Positions 37,795 through 48,780 of a stretch of 64,000 nt of DNA are shown one piece after another. Below the pieces are notes generated by a model that saw nothing but the letters and a program-made list of their open reading frames with translations, made no database searches and was not told the DNA's origin. Each line of letters begins with the position of its first letter. The stretch's first letter is position 1. The stretch comes from Burkholderia ubonensis. GTDB taxonomy: Bacteria > Pseudomonadota > Gammaproteobacteria > Burkholderiales > Burkholderiaceae. Made by a program: the position numbers and the translations under genes. Where the stretch lies: assembly GCF_902833085.1 (NCBI RefSeq), contig NZ_CADFEB010000002.1:372001-436000 (forward strand), read 5' to 3'.

Positions 37795-37852
37795 GGATGA
37801 CGGCGGCGGCCGCCCGGCGGTCGCGCGGCCGCCGGGGCCGCGGGGGCGGGCA

Positions 37853-38482
37853 TCACGCGCGCAGTGCCTGCTCGATCGGCACGCCGCCGCCGACGAAGCC
37901 GATGGTCTTGCGCGAGATGCCGAGCTTGATCGCCTCGATCGCGGCCCAGGCGACGTCCTGGCGCGACACGGGCGGAGCCGGGTCGAGGCGCTCCTCGGTC
38001 AGCGCGATCTTGCCGACGCCGGGCTCGTCCGCGAGCGGGCCGGGGCGCAGGATCACGTAGTCGACGCCCGACGCGATCACGTGGTCGTCGCCTTCGCGTT
38101 TCATCTGCGAATAGTGGCGCAGCGCGTCGGGGCTGCGCTCGGGCCAGTAGGCCGACAGCGAACTGATCACGACCAGCTTCTGCACGTTGCAGGCCAGCGC
38201 ATAGTCGGCCGCGCGGGCGACCGCGTCGCGGTCGATCTGCTCCTCCTCGGCCGCGCCGTCCGACTCGGCCGACCCGGCCGCGTAGATCGCGTGCGTGACA
38301 CCCTGGAACGCGTGCGAGAAGTCGCCCGCGAGGTCGGCCTCGATCACCTTCGCGCCCGGCAGCGTGTAGCCGTGCCGGCGCACGAGCGCCGTGACCTCGA
38401 ATTCCGGCTGCTTGAGCAGCAGATCCGCGCAGGCCTGGCCGGTGCGGCCGGTTGCGCCAATCAGCAGTACCTTCGTCGTCAT
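37853..38482 (-). CDS. NAD(P)-binding atypical SDR protein
   Basis: The 209-residue Rossmann protein has the dinucleotide loop LLIGATGRTGQACADLLL at the very start and a short-chain dehydrogenase-like layout, with VVISSLSAYWPE and YVILRPGPLADE. The active-site Tyr-x3-Lys is represented by HYSQMKREGD. It belongs to the NmrA/YwnB-like group, which includes epimerases, quinone reductases and redox sensors, so a reaction cannot be named. The ATG at 38482 begins the conserved part directly. Confidence 0.83.
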   Translation of the reverse strand: MTTKVLLIGATGRTGQACADLLLKQPEFEVTALVRRHGYTLPGAKVIEADLAGDFSHAFQGVTHAIYAAGSAESDGAAEEEQIDRDAVARAADYALACNVQKLVVISSLSAYWPERSPDALRHYSQMKREGDDHVIASGVDYVILRPGPLADEPGVGKIALTEERLDPAPPVSRQDVAWAAIEAIKLGISRKTIGFVGGGVPIEQALRA

Positions 38483-38712
38483 GAAACCGCTCCTTGCTCG
38501 ATGCGTCGTCGGTCCAGATGGGGACGGACGACCGATACTCAAGTGTATGTCGAATTGGCCCGGCGGCGGGCGGGGAAATGGGGGCATACCGGAAGGCGTA
38601 CCGGCTAGGGCGTACCGGCTTCTGCTGAAGCGACACGCGAACCGGCTATCATGTGCGCCATGCATTTTTTGCCGCAACGCGACGACGCGTCGGCCAACCG
38701 GTTGGAGTACAC

Positions 38713-40182
38713 ATGGCATTACCCCTCGATAACGTCAGCATGGCGGTGTTCTGCGACTTCGAGAACGTCGCGCTCGGCGTGCGCGACGCGAAGTACGAGA
38801 AGTTCGACATCAAGCCGGTGCTCGAACGGCTGCTGCTGAAGGGCAGCATCGTCGTCAAGAAGGCCTATTGCGACTGGGATCGCTACAAGGGCTTCAAGGC
38901 GTCCATGCACGAGGCGAGCTTCGAGCTGATCGAGATTCCGCACGTGCGCCAGTCGGGCAAGAACTCGGCCGACATCCGGCTCGTCGTCGACGCGCTCGAC
39001 CTCTGCTATACGAAGTCGCACGTCGACACCTTCGTGATCATCAGCGGCGACTCGGATTTCTCGCCGCTCGTGTCGAAGCTGCGCGAGAACGCGAAGAAGG
39101 TGATCGGGGTCGGCGTGAAGCAGTCGACGTCGGACCTGCTGGTCGCGAACTGCGACGAATTCATCTTCTACGACGATCTCGTGCGCGAGCAGCAGCGCGC
39201 GCTCGCGAAGCGCGAACAGCAGCGCGCCGGCAACGGCGGCGCGAAGCGGCCCGACGAACCGTCCCGCAAGCCGGAGCTCGAAGCGCGCCGGACCGAGGCG
39301 ATCGCGCTCGCGGTCGAGACTTTCGACGCGCTCGCGTCGGAGCGCGACGACGTCGGCAAGATCTGGGCGTCGGTGCTCAAGAGCGCGATCAAGCGCCGCA
39401 AGCCGGACTTCAACGAGTCGTATTACGGCTTCCGCGCGTTCGGCAACCTGCTCGACGAAGCGCAGGCGCGCGGCCTGCTCGAAGTCGGCCGCGACGACAA
39501 GTCGGGCGCGTTCGTGTCGCGCGCGCGCCAGGCCGCGGCGGCGGAGCCGGCGGCGCTCGCGGCGCACGCCGATGCGCCGGCGGCACCGGACGACGCACGG
39601 GCGGTCGAACCTGCGCACGCCGAACGCGAGCGCCGTCACGGGCGGCGCGGCGCGGCGCACGCGCAGGAAGCGGCGGCGCCGGTCGTGGCCGAAGCGGTCG
39701 AGCGCGATGTGGTGGACGCCGCCGCGCCGGAAGCGGCGGGGCACACGGACACAGCTGGCCCGGCCGGTCCGGGCGATGTGCACGACGAGAAGAAGGACGG
39801 CCGCAAGCGTGCGCGCAAGAGCGCGGCAAAGAAGGCCGGAACGAAGAAAGGCGACGCGAAGAAGGCTGACGTGAAGGAAGCCGACGCGCGGCAAGGCGAC
39901 GAGCAACACGGTGACGCGAAGCATGCCGACGCGAAGCACGGCGAGCGCAAGCACGGCGACGGGAAGCATGCGGAGCGGGCCCACGCGGATGCTCCGCAGG
40001 TCGAGATGAACTTCGTCGACAGCGCGCATGCCGACGCGGCGTCGGCAGGCACGAAGGCGGCTGACGTCGCCGCCGTGGAGCCGCACCCCGAAGCGGCCGC
40101 CGACGCCAAGCCGAAAAAGCCGGCCCGCAAGACGGCGCCGCGCGCGCGCCGTCCGCGCAAGACCGCGCCGGCCGCCGAGTAA
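38713..40182 (+). CDS. NYN-domain putative RNase with LOTUS domain and repetitive charged tail
   Basis: The 489-residue protein has an N-terminal NYN (PIN-like) nuclease domain. Acidic catalytic residues are visible in AVFCDFENVALG, NSADIRLVVDALDL and IISGDSDFSPLVSKLRE. Residues about 190-270 form an OST-HTH/LOTUS domain (VGKIWASVLKSAIKRRKPDFN), which in other proteins binds RNA. The last 220 residues are low-complexity: Ala/Glu-rich, then Lys/Asp/His repeats, then a basic KKPARKTAPRARRPRK end that could bind nucleic acid. GGAG lies before the ATG. It is monocistronic. The likely role, RNA processing or decay, is inference. Confidence 0.88.
   Translation: MALPLDNVSMAVFCDFENVALGVRDAKYEKFDIKPVLERLLLKGSIVVKKAYCDWDRYKGFKASMHEASFELIEIPHVRQSGKNSADIRLVVDALDLCYTKSHVDTFVIISGDSDFSPLVSKLRENAKKVIGVGVKQSTSDLLVANCDEFIFYDDLVREQQRALAKREQQRAGNGGAKRPDEPSRKPELEARRTEAIALAVETFDALASERDDVGKIWASVLKSAIKRRKPDFNESYYGFRAFGNLLDEAQARGLLEVGRDDKSGAFVSRARQAAAAEPAALAAHADAPAAPDDARAVEPAHAERERRHGRRGAAHAQEAAAPVVAEAVERDVVDAAAPEAAGHTDTAGPAGPGDVHDEKKDGRKRARKSAAKKAGTKKGDAKKADVKEADARQGDEQHGDAKHADAKHGERKHGDGKHAERAHADAPQVEMNFVDSAHADAASAGTKAADVAAVEPHPEAAADAKPKKPARKTAPRARRPRKTAPAAE
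39847..39990 (+). repeat. In-frame short tandem repeats in the NYN-LOTUS tail
   Basis: Imperfect units of four to eight codons of the form GDAKKAD / GDAKHAD / GERKHGD recur about eight times. They give an alternating acidic-basic, histidine-rich tract. Such tracts can change length by slippage or recombination. Confidence 0.7.
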
Positions 40183-40229
40183 GCGCCGGCCGCCGCGCAC
40201 GTCGGTTGCGGCGGTTGCGGCGGCGCGGC

Positions 40230-40613
40230 CTAGCTGCCGAGCGAGTAGGGCTGGGTCATCACTTCGAGGAAATGGCCGTCGGGATCGTCGAAATACACGC
40301 CCCGGCCGCCGTTGTGCCGGTAGATTTCGCCGGCGCGCTGTTTCGACGGATCGGCCCAGTACGCCAGCCCGCGGTCGCGAATGCGCGCGAAGACCGCGTC
40401 GAACTCGGCTTCGTCGATCAGGAACGCATAGTGCTGTTTCGCGATGTCGCCCGGCCGTTCGTAGAAATCGAGCGATACGCCGTTGTCGAGCTGGACGACC
40501 AGCATCGGCCCGAACGGGATCGGCGGCGGCAGCGCCAGCAGCTCCGTCAGGAACCGGGTCGACGCGAGCTTGTCGCGGCACCAGACGATCGTATGGTTCA
40601 ACTGGACGTTCAC
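40230..40613 (-). CDS. VOC-superfamily (glyoxalase/dioxygenase-like) protein
   Basis: The 127-residue single-domain protein has two beta-alpha-beta-beta-beta units: LNHTIVWCRDKLASTRFLTE and the second ending RGVYFDDPDGHFLEVMT. Possible metal ligands are His near residue 7, Glu in the DFYERP segment and the final Glu in FLEVM. Members include glyoxalase I, resistance proteins and ring-cleavage enzymes, so the substrate cannot be assigned. It lies 143 bases after the RND operon on the same strand and may be independent. Confidence 0.85.
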   Translation of the reverse strand: MNVQLNHTIVWCRDKLASTRFLTELLALPPPIPFGPMLVVQLDNGVSLDFYERPGDIAKQHYAFLIDEAEFDAVFARIRDRGLAYWADPSKQRAGEIYRHNGGRGVYFDDPDGHFLEVMTQPYSLGS

Positions 40614-40756
40614 GTTGTGTCCCCGTGACGCGCGCGCGGCAGCGCGCTTGCATACACGATAGTCGATGCTTGCCCGCGTTCAAGGCGGGCAGGCCGGGAG
40701 ACGGGGCGCGGCCGCCGCGCGTCCCGTCGGCCCCGGCCGACCGCCGTCAGTCTCCG

Positions 40757-43700
40757 TCAGCTGCCCGCGACCGTCGCGCCGCCCGACGACCCCCGGCCGC
40801 GGCGCTTCTCGACCCACACCCGCAGCCGGTCCATGTACAGGTAGACGACCGGCGTCGTATAAAGCGTCAGCATCTGCGACACGATCAGGCCGCCGGCGAT
40901 CGCGATCCCGAGCGGCGCGCGCAGCTCGGCGCCGTCGCCGCTGCCGAACGCGAGCGGCACCGCGCCGAGGAGCGCGGCCATCGTCGTCATCATGATCGGC
41001 CGGAAGCGCAGCAGGCACGCCTCGTGGATCGCGTCGAACGACGACATCCCGCCGTTGCGCGTCGCATCGATCGCGAAGTCGACCATCATGATCGCGTTCT
41101 TCTTCACGATGCCGATCAGCAGGATCACGCCGATCAGCGCGATGATGCTGAACTCGGTCCGGAACAGCAGCAGGCCGAGCAGCGCGCCGACGCCGGCCGA
41201 CGGCAGCGTCGACAGGATCGTGATCGGGTGGATGTAGCTCTCGTACAGCACGCCGAGCACGATGTAGACGGCCATCAGCGCGGCGAGGATCAGGATCGGC
41301 TGGTCGTTCAGCGATTGCTGGAACGCCTGCGCGGTGCCCTGGAAGCTGCCGTGGACGGTCGGCGGCATGCCGATCGCGGCCATCGTCTCGTAGATGACCT
41401 GCGTGGCCTGCGACAGCGACACGCCGGGCGGCAGGTTGAACGAGATCGTCGTCGCGACGAACAGGCCCTGGTGATTCACCGACAGCGGCGTCGTGCTCGG
41501 CCCGAACGTCGCGATCGCCGACAGCGGGATCATCGTCGACTTCGACGTCGACACGGCCGCGCCCGACGACGCGCTCGACTTGCCGCTCGCCGCGATCGAA
41601 TTGAGCGCCTGGTTGCGCGCGGAATCGGCCGCGATCGCGGCGGCGCTCTGCGCGCCGGTGCCGGCGCTCGACGTGCCGGCCTTCGTCGCGACGTAGGTGC
41701 CTGCCGCCGAGTTGGTCGTCTGCGCGCCGCTCGCGCTGCCGCCCGACGTGCTGACCCACACCTGGTTCAGCATCTGCGGGCTCTGCCAGTATTTCGGCGC
41801 GACTTCCATCACCACGTGGTACTGGTTCAGCGGGTTGTAGATCGTCGAGACCTGGCGCTGGCCGAACGCGTCGTACAGCGTGTTGTCGATCTGCGCGGGC
41901 TTGATGCCGAGCCGCGCGGCGGTCGCGCGGTCGATCGTCACCATCGCCTCGAGGCCGCCCTGCTGCTGGTCGGAGTTCACGTCGGTCAGCTCGCGGCGCT
42001 TCTGCAGCGCCTCGGTCAGGAGCGGCCCCCACTTGTACAGCTCGGCGCTCGAATCGCCGAGCAGCGTGAACTGGTATTGCGCGTTGCTCTGCCGGCCGCC
42101 CACGCGGATGTCCTGCGCGGCCTGCAGGAAGGTGCGCGCGCCCGCGACGTCGGCGAGCGGCCGGCGCAGCTGCTGGATCACCTGGTCGGCCGACAGCTTG
42201 CGCTCGGTGCGGTCCTTCAGCGTGACGAACATGAAGCCCGAGTTGGTCTGCGAGCCGCCCGTGAAGCCCGCGACGCTCTTCACGTTCGGGTTGCCCTGCA
42301 CGATCCGCATCATCTCCGAGAACTTCAGCTTCATCGCCTGGAACGACGTGCTCTGGTCGGCCTGGATGCCGCCGATCATCAGCCCCGTGTCCTGCTGCGG
42401 GAAGAAGCCCTTCGGCACGACGATGTACAGGTAGACGTTCAGGCCGATCGTCGCGAACAGGATCGCGAGGATCATCAGCGGATGGCGCAGCGCCCACGAC
42501 AGCGAGCGCTCGTAGCCGTGCTGCATGCGCGTGAAGCCGCGCTCGAGGAAGCGCGCGAAGCGGCCCTCGTCGCGCTTGTCGTGCGCGTCGGGGAGCAGCC
42601 GCGCGCACATCATCGGCGTGACGGTGAGCGACACCGCGAGCGACACCGCGATCGCGAGCGACAGCGTCAGCGCGAATTCGCGGAACAGCCGCCCGACGAT
42701 GCCGCCCATCAGCAGGATCGGCAGGAACACCGCGACGAGCGACAGGCTCATCGACAGCACCGTGAAGCCGACCTCGCGCGCGCCGTCGAACGCGGCCTGC
42801 AGCCGCGGCGTGCCGTTCTCGATGTGGCGCGAGATGTTCTCGAGCACGACGATCGCGTCGTCGACGACGAAGCCGGTCGCGACGATCAGCGCCATCAGCG
42901 ACAGGTTGTCGATCGAGAAGCCGAGCAGGTACATCGCGCCGAACGTGCCGACGATCGAGATCGGCACCGCGACGCTCGGGATCAGCGTCGCGCGCCAGTT
43001 GCGCAGGAACAGGAACACGACCATCACGACGAGGCCGACCGCGATCAGCAGTGTGTGCTCGGTGTCGCGCAGCGACGCGCGGATCGTGGTCGAGCGGTCG
43101 AGCACGGGCGTGACCGTGATGTCGGCCGGCAGCGACGCGGTGAGCTGCGGCAGCGCCGCGCGCACGCGGTCGATCGTCTCGATGATGTTCGCGCCGGGCG
43201 AGCGGTAGAGGATCACGAGCACCGCGCGCTTGCCGTTCGCGAGGCCCAGGTTGCGCAGGTCCTCGACCGAATCGACGACGTCGGACAGGTCGGCGAGCCG
43301 CACGGCCGAGCCGTTGCGGTACGCGACGACGAGGTCGCGGTATTGCGACGCCTGCGAGGCCTGGTCGTTCGTGTAGAGCTGGTAGCGCTGCGGGCCGAAC
43401 TCGATCGCGCCCTTCGGGCTGTTCGCGTTCGCCGACGCGAGCGCCGCGCGCACGTCCTCGAGGCCGATGCCGTAGTGGAACAGCGCCTGCGGTTCGAGCT
43501 CGACGCGCACCGCCGGGTTCGCGGAGCCGCTGACCGACACCTGGCCGACCCCGTCGATCTGCGACAGCGACTGCTGCAGCACGGTCGACGCCGCGTCGTA
43601 CAGCTTCGCCGGCGACGAGGTTTCCGACGTCAGCGACACGACCATGATCGGCGAATCGGCCGGGTTGACCTTGCGGTAGGTCGGATTGCTCTTCAGCGCG

Positions 43701-44062
43701 GCCGGCAGGTCGGCGCGCGCCGCGTTGATCGCCGCCTGCACGTCGCGCGCCGCGCCGTCGATGTCGCGGTTCAGCCCGAACTGCAGGATGATCCGCGCGT
43801 TGCCGACCGTGCTGGTCGACGTCATCTCGGACACGTCGGCGATCGAGCCGAGATGCCGCTCGAGCGGGCTCGTCACGCTGGTCGCGACGGTCTCCGGGCT
43901 CGCGCCGGGCAGCGACGCCTGCACGAGAATCGTCGGGAAGTCGACCTGCGGCAGCGGCGACACCGGCAGCTTGATGAACGCGAACAGGCCCGCGAGCGCG
44001 ACGCCGAGCGCGAGCAGCGTCGTCGCGATGGGGCGGGTGATGAAGGGGCGGGACAGGTTCAT
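40757..44062 (-). CDS. RND efflux pump, MdtC-like
   Basis: The 1101-residue inner-membrane pump has 12 helices and two large periplasmic loops. It starts [20 protein letters not shown] and has the proton-relay segment [14 protein letters not shown] (motif A) and [20 protein letters not shown]. It is about 70 residues longer than usual because of a Ser/Ala/Gly/Thr-rich insertion at residues 771-840. It is the last gene of an operon with an adaptor and a second pump, as in E. coli mdtABC, where the two pump subunits form a mixed trimer. No outer-membrane channel gene is present in the window. Confidence 0.92.
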   Translation of the reverse strand: MNLSRPFITRPIATTLLALGVALAGLFAFIKLPVSPLPQVDFPTILVQASLPGASPETVATSVTSPLERHLGSIADVSEMTSTSTVGNARIILQFGLNRDIDGAARDVQAAINAARADLPAALKSNPTYRKVNPADSPIMVVSLTSETSSPAKLYDAASTVLQQSLSQIDGVGQVSVSGSANPAVRVELEPQALFHYGIGLEDVRAALASANANSPKGAIEFGPQRYQLYTNDQASQASQYRDLVVAYRNGSAVRLADLSDVVDSVEDLRNLGLANGKRAVLVILYRSPGANIIETIDRVRAALPQLTASLPADITVTPVLDRSTTIRASLRDTEHTLLIAVGLVVMVVFLFLRNWRATLIPSVAVPISIVGTFGAMYLLGFSIDNLSLMALIVATGFVVDDAIVVLENISRHIENGTPRLQAAFDGAREVGFTVLSMSLSLVAVFLPILLMGGIVGRLFREFALTLSLAIAVSLAVSLTVTPMMCARLLPDAHDKRDEGRFARFLERGFTRMQHGYERSLSWALRHPLMILAILFATIGLNVYLYIVVPKGFFPQQDTGLMIGGIQADQSTSFQAMKLKFSEMMRIVQGNPNVKSVAGFTGGSQTNSGFMFVTLKDRTERKLSADQVIQQLRRPLADVAGARTFLQAAQDIRVGGRQSNAQYQFTLLGDSSAELYKWGPLLTEALQKRRELTDVNSDQQQGGLEAMVTIDRATAARLGIKPAQIDNTLYDAFGQRQVSTIYNPLNQYHVVMEVAPKYWQSPQMLNQVWVSTSGGSASGAQTTNSAAGTYVATKAGTSSAGTGAQSAAAIAADSARNQALNSIAASGKSSASSGAAVSTSKSTMIPLSAIATFGPSTTPLSVNHQGLFVATTISFNLPPGVSLSQATQVIYETMAAIGMPPTVHGSFQGTAQAFQQSLNDQPILILAALMAVYIVLGVLYESYIHPITILSTLPSAGVGALLGLLLFRTEFSIIALIGVILLIGIVKKNAIMMVDFAIDATRNGGMSSFDAIHEACLLRFRPIMMTTMAALLGAVPLAFGSGDGAELRAPLGIAIAGGLIVSQMLTLYTTPVVYLYMDRLRVWVEKRRGRGSSGGATVAGS
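41534..41745 (-). other. Low-complexity insertion within the MdtC-like pump
   Basis: About 70 codons rich in Ser, Ala, Gly and Thr (for example [16 protein letters not shown] and [16 protein letters not shown]) interrupt the second periplasmic loop. They lie just before the conserved IPLSAIATF strand. The sister pump has only a short [16 protein letters not shown] at the same point. The frame is kept. Confidence 0.8.
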
Positions 44063-44065
44063 CGG

Positions 44066-47000
44066 TTACGCGTCCGTGCGCGTGCCCGCGGCGGGGCCGT
44101 GGCGTTCGAACCAGCCGCGCACGCGGCGCGCGAGCGAATCGAAGCCGAGATAGATCACGGGCGTCGTGAACAGCGTCAGCACCTGCGACACGATCAGGCC
44201 GCCGGCAATCGCGATGCCGAGCGGCTGGCGCAGCTCGGAGCCGGCGCCGGAGCCGACGATCAGCGGCACCGCGCCGAGCAGCGCGGCGAGCGTCGTCATC
44301 AGGATCGGCCGGAAGCGCAGCAGGCACGCCTGGTAGATCGCCTCGCGCGGCGGCTTGCCTTCCGCGCGTTCGGCCTCGAGCGCGAAGTCGATCATCATGA
44401 TCGCGTTCTTCTTCACGATGCCGATCAGCAGCACGATGCCGATGATGCCGATGATGTCGAGGTCGTGCCCGGTCATCATCAGCGCGAGCAGTGCGCCGAC
44501 GCCGGCCGACGGCAGCGTCGACAGGATCGTGATCGGGTGGATGTAGCTCTCGTACAGCACGCCGAGCACGATGTACATCGTGACGATCGCCGCGAGGATC
44601 AGGAACAGCTGGTTCGACAGCGACGCCTGGAACGCGAGCGCCGCGCCCTGGTAGCGGGTCTGGAACGACGCGGGCAGGCCGATCTCCTGCTCGGCCGCGC
44701 CGATCGCCTTGACCGCCTCGCCGAGCGACGCGCCCGGCGCGAGGTTGAACGAGATCGTCGTCGACGGGAACTGCGACAGGTGCGACACGAGCAGCGGCGA
44801 CGGCCGCTCGCGGAACGTCGCGATCGAGGCGAGCGGCACCTGGCCGCCGCCCGCGGACGGCACGTACAGATTGTTCAGCGAGTCGGTGTAGTGCTGCATC
44901 TGCGGCTCGGACTCGAGGATCACGCGGTACTGGTTCGACTGCGTGAAGATCGTCGACACGATGCGCTGGCCGTATGCGTCGTACAGCGCGTTGTCGACGG
45001 TCGCGGGCGTGATGCCGAAGCGCGCGGCGCTCGCGCGGTCGATCTCGATGTACACCGACTGGCCGCCGTTCTGCAGGTCGGTCGCGACGTCGGCGAGCGA
45101 CGGCTCCTGCTTCAGGCGCGACACGAGCTTCGGCACCCAGGTCGCGAACTCGTCGGCGTTCGGGCTCGTCAGCATGAACTGGTACTGCGTCGGGCTGACG
45201 GTCGAGTCGATCGTCAGGTCCTGCACCGACTGCATGTAGAGCGAGATGCCCGGCACGTGCGACACGCGCTGGCGCAGGTCGCGGATGATTTCCGCCGCCG
45301 TCTCCTTGCGCTGGTCGCGCGCCTTCAGGTTGATCAGCATCCGGCCGCTGTTCAGCGTGATGTTGGTGCCGTCGACGCCGATGAACGAGGTCAGGCTCTC
45401 GACGTTCGGATCCTTCAGGATCTCGGCGGCAAGCTGCTGCTGGCGCTCGGCCATCGCGCCGTACGAGATCGACTGCGGCGCCTGCGTGATCGCCTGGATC
45501 ACGCCGGTGTCCTGCGGCGGGAAGAAGCCCTTCGGGATCAGCACGTACAGCAGGCCCGTCAGCACGAGCGTCAGCACCGCGACGACGAGCGTCGAGCGCT
45601 CGCGGTTCAGCACCCATTCGAGCGCGACCGCGTAGCGCGCGATCACCCAGTCGATCGCCTGGTGCACGCGCGCCTCGAAGCGGTGGCTTTCCGGCGGCGG
45701 CGAGTGGCGCAGAAGCTTCGCGCACATCATCGGCACGAGCGTGAGCGACACGATCGCCGAGATCACGATCGTCACCGCGAGCGTGATCGCGAACTCGTGG
45801 AACAGCCGCCCGACCACGTCGCCCATGAACAGCAGCGGGATCAGCACGGCGATCAGCGACACCGTCAGCGAGATGATCGTGAAGCCGATCTGCTTCGAGC
45901 CCTTCAGCGCGGCCTCGAGCGGCGGGTCGCCGTCCTCGACGTAGCGCGCGATGTTCTCGATCATCACGATCGCGTCGTCGACGACGAAGCCGGTCGCGAT
46001 CGTCAGCGCCATCAGCGACAGGTTGTTCAGCGAGAAGCCCGACAGATACATCACCGCGAGCGTGCCGATCAGCGACAGCGGCACCGACAGGCTCGGGATG
46101 ATCGTCGCGTAGACGTTCGCGAGGAACAGGTACATCACCAGCACGACCAGCGCGACCGCGAGCATCAGCTCGAACTGCACGTCGCGCACCGCCGCGCGGA
46201 TCATCGTCGTGCGGTCGGTGACGATGTGCACGTCGAGCGCCGCGGGCAGCGATTCCTGCAGCTTCGGCAGTTGCGCCTTGATCGCGTCGACCGTCTGGAT
46301 CACGTTCGCGCCGGGCTGGCGCTGCACGTTCAGGATGATCGCGGGCTCCGCATCGACCCACGCGCCGAGCTTGGTGTTCTCCGAGCCGGCGACGATCTTC
46401 GCGACGTCGGTCAGCATCACCGGCCGGCCGTTCTTGTACGCGACGACGGCGTCCTGGTACTGGTCGGCGCTCGTCAGCTGGTCGTTCGCGTTGATCGTGT
46501 ACGCGCGCGTCGGGCCGTCGAAGTTGCCCTTCGGCGTGTTGACGTTCAGGTTCGAGATCGTCGTGCGCAGGTCGTCGAGGTTCAGCCCGTACTGCGCGAG
46601 CGCGGTCGGGTTCGCCTGGATCCGCACGGCCGGGCGGTTGCCGCCCGACAGGCTGACGAGGCCGACGCCCGCGACCTGCGAGATCTTCATCGCGAGCCGC
46701 GTGTCGGCGAGATCCTGCACCTGCGTGAGCGGCAGCGTCTTCGACGTGACCGCGAGCGTCAGCACCGGCGCGTCGGCCGGGTTGACCTTCGCGTAGATCG
46801 GCGGCGCGGGCAGGTCGGACGGCAGCAGGTTGCCGGCCGCGTTGATCGCGGCCTGCACTTCCTGTTCGGCGACGTCGAGCGGCAGGTCGAGCGCGAACTG
46901 CAGCGTGATCACCGACGCGCCGGCCGAGCTCTGCGACGACATCTGGTTCAGCGACGGCATCTGCCCGAACTGCCGTTCGAGCGGCGCGGTCACCGACGAC

Positions 47001-47179
47001 GTCATCACCTCGGGGCTCGCGCCGGGATAGAAGGTCTGCACCTGGATGGTCGGGTAGTCGACCTCGGGCAGCGCCGCGAGCGGCAGGAAGCGCAGCGCGA
47101 CGAGGCCGGCCAGCATGATGGCCGCCATCAGGAGGGCGGTGCCGACCGGCCGGAGAATGAAGATGCGGGACGGATTCAT
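44066..47179 (-). CDS. RND efflux pump, MdtB-like
   Basis: The 1037-residue pump subunit of the HAE1/MdtB type has the usual length. It begins [20 protein letters not shown] and carries [17 protein letters not shown] and [20 protein letters not shown], the two segments that hold the proton-transfer aspartates and lysines. It lies 15 bases after the adaptor gene and three bases before the second pump gene, so all three are co-translated. Substrates in the MdtABC group include bile salts, novobiocin and metal-related toxic compounds; which apply here is unknown. Confidence 0.93.
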   Translation of the reverse strand: MNPSRIFILRPVGTALLMAAIMLAGLVALRFLPLAALPEVDYPTIQVQTFYPGASPEVMTSSVTAPLERQFGQMPSLNQMSSQSSAGASVITLQFALDLPLDVAEQEVQAAINAAGNLLPSDLPAPPIYAKVNPADAPVLTLAVTSKTLPLTQVQDLADTRLAMKISQVAGVGLVSLSGGNRPAVRIQANPTALAQYGLNLDDLRTTISNLNVNTPKGNFDGPTRAYTINANDQLTSADQYQDAVVAYKNGRPVMLTDVAKIVAGSENTKLGAWVDAEPAIILNVQRQPGANVIQTVDAIKAQLPKLQESLPAALDVHIVTDRTTMIRAAVRDVQFELMLAVALVVLVMYLFLANVYATIIPSLSVPLSLIGTLAVMYLSGFSLNNLSLMALTIATGFVVDDAIVMIENIARYVEDGDPPLEAALKGSKQIGFTIISLTVSLIAVLIPLLFMGDVVGRLFHEFAITLAVTIVISAIVSLTLVPMMCAKLLRHSPPPESHRFEARVHQAIDWVIARYAVALEWVLNRERSTLVVAVLTLVLTGLLYVLIPKGFFPPQDTGVIQAITQAPQSISYGAMAERQQQLAAEILKDPNVESLTSFIGVDGTNITLNSGRMLINLKARDQRKETAAEIIRDLRQRVSHVPGISLYMQSVQDLTIDSTVSPTQYQFMLTSPNADEFATWVPKLVSRLKQEPSLADVATDLQNGGQSVYIEIDRASAARFGITPATVDNALYDAYGQRIVSTIFTQSNQYRVILESEPQMQHYTDSLNNLYVPSAGGGQVPLASIATFRERPSPLLVSHLSQFPSTTISFNLAPGASLGEAVKAIGAAEQEIGLPASFQTRYQGAALAFQASLSNQLFLILAAIVTMYIVLGVLYESYIHPITILSTLPSAGVGALLALMMTGHDLDIIGIIGIVLLIGIVKKNAIMMIDFALEAERAEGKPPREAIYQACLLRFRPILMTTLAALLGAVPLIVGSGAGSELRQPLGIAIAGGLIVSQVLTLFTTPVIYLGFDSLARRVRGWFERHGPAAGTRTDA

Positions 47180-47194
47180 CGGACGGTCCGCGCG

Positions 47195-48556
47195 TTACCG
47201 TGCCGGCGCTTGCGATGCGCCGCCGCGATGCTGGCCGCGGTGCTCGCCTTGCGTGCCGGATGCGCCGGAGGCCGCGCCCGCGCCGTGCGCGCCCGGTGTT
47301 CCCGACGCGCCCTTCGGCTTGTCGGCCGGGATCGTGATCGTCGAGCCTTCGCGCAGGCGGTCGGACCCGTCGGTGACGACCCGCTCGCCGACCGCGACGC
47401 CGTCGACGATGCTGGTGCGCTCGCCGTCGACCGGGCCGATCTTGACCTTGCGAACCGTCACCGTGCCGTCCGGCTTGACGACGTAGACGAACTGGCCGAT
47501 CGAGCCCGTCAGCACCGCCGAGGTCGGCACGATCGTCGCGTCGCGGACCGTGTCGACGAGCAGCCGCGTGTTGACGAACTGATTCGGGAACAGCAGCCCG
47601 TCCTGGTTCGCGAACGTCGCGCGCAGCTTGACCGTGCCGGTGGCCGTGTCGATCTGGTTGTCGAGCGTCTCGAGCGAGCCGGCCTCGAGCGGCACCGTGT
47701 TGTTGCGGTTGTACGCGGTGACCGACAGCTTGCTGCCCGCGTTCATCTGCTTGAGGATCTGCGGCAGGTTGTCCTCGGACGTCGTGAAGATCACGCTGAT
47801 CGGCTGGATCTGCGTGATCACGACGATGCCGTTCGTGTCGCCCGGCGTCACGTAGTTGCCCGGGTCGACCTGGCGCAGGCCGACGCGGCCCGACACCGGC
47901 GCGGTGATGCGCGCGTAGACGAGGTTCAGCTTCGCGGAATCGATCGCCGCCTGGTCGGTTTTCACCGCGCCCTCGTACTGCTTGACGAGCGACGCCTGCG
48001 TGTCGACCTGCTGCGACGCGATCGAATCCTGCGCGAGCAGCGTCTGGTAGCGCTTCAGGTCGAGGCGCGCGGTCGCGAGCAGCGCCGCGTCGCGCGCGTG
48101 CGTGCCTTCGGCGTTCTCGAGCGCGTTCTGGTACGGGCGCGGGTCGATCTGCGCGAGCACGTCGCCCTTCTTCACGAGCTGGCCTTCCTGGAACGCGACC
48201 GACTGCAGGTAGCCCGACAGCTGCGTCTTGACGGTCACGTTCGCGAGCGGCGTCACGGTGCCGAGCGCGGACAGCACGATCGGCATTTCGCCGCGCGTCG
48301 CGGCTGCGACCTGCACCGGCTGCGGCACGTTCGCCATCGCGGCCGGGCCGCCGCGGCCATGGCGGCCGCTGCCCGCGCTCGCACCCGTGCCGGACTTGCC
48401 GTCGGACGCGCCGCTCCACGGATGCCACCACAGCAGGCCGCCGGCCGCGACGAGCGCGAGCGCGCCGAGCATCAGCTTGCGGCGCGGGCGGCGCGCGGCG
48501 GGGGAGGCGGGCGCAGGGTCGTGCGCGGGGGGCGTGGGCTTTTGTTGGTTGTCCAT
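47195..48556 (-). CDS. RND efflux periplasmic adaptor, MdtA-like
   Basis: The 453-residue membrane-fusion protein links the pump to an outer-membrane channel. It has an N-terminal membrane anchor (about residues 28-46), then the lipoyl half-motif LSGYLQSVAFQEGQLVKKGD, a helical hairpin of about 80 residues, and GRVGLRQVDPGNYVTPGD. Two Gly/Ser/His-rich low-complexity stretches, after the anchor and at the C-terminus (GHRG-type repeats), are unusual but common in high-GC relatives. The ATG at 48556 precedes the hydrophilic start MDNQQKPTPPAHD. It is the first gene of the operon. Confidence 0.9.
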   Translation of the reverse strand: MDNQQKPTPPAHDPAPASPAARRPRRKLMLGALALVAAGGLLWWHPWSGASDGKSGTGASAGSGRHGRGGPAAMANVPQPVQVAAATRGEMPIVLSALGTVTPLANVTVKTQLSGYLQSVAFQEGQLVKKGDVLAQIDPRPYQNALENAEGTHARDAALLATARLDLKRYQTLLAQDSIASQQVDTQASLVKQYEGAVKTDQAAIDSAKLNLVYARITAPVSGRVGLRQVDPGNYVTPGDTNGIVVITQIQPISVIFTTSEDNLPQILKQMNAGSKLSVTAYNRNNTVPLEAGSLETLDNQIDTATGTVKLRATFANQDGLLFPNQFVNTRLLVDTVRDATIVPTSAVLTGSIGQFVYVVKPDGTVTVRKVKIGPVDGERTSIVDGVAVGERVVTDGSDRLREGSTITIPADKPKGASGTPGAHGAGAASGASGTQGEHRGQHRGGASQAPAR

Positions 48557-48708
48557 CGGTTCGGTCTGAAAGACGGCGTGCCGCGAGGCGGGCAGCGCAT
48601 GTGCATGCGGCGTCAGGGGGAGCCGGCCGGGCCCCGTCCTGCGCGGGAAAAGAGCGGTGCGCACCGCGAGGGCGGCGCGACGATGGGCATGATGCTACGT
48701 CCCGTCCC

Positions 48709-48755
48709 CGTTACAGTCCAGCGGTCTATCTTTCAACGGGTTACGTTCGTTACAG
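48709..48755. promoter_or_regulatory. Repeated CGTTACAG words upstream of the efflux operon
   Basis: CGTTACAG occurs at 48709-48716 and 48748-48755, a distance of 39 bases or about four helix turns, in the 224-base gap before the adaptor gene. A TTGAAA reading toward the operon lies between them. They may bind an efflux regulator; the identity is unknown. Confidence 0.35.
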
Positions 48756-48780
48756 AACGCGACGGACGGGGCCGCGCACG

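Noticed and set aside
39847..39990. CRISPR-like spaced repeats
   Set aside because: The units are short, imperfect, codon-phased and encode a Lys/Asp/His tract, so they are protein repeats.
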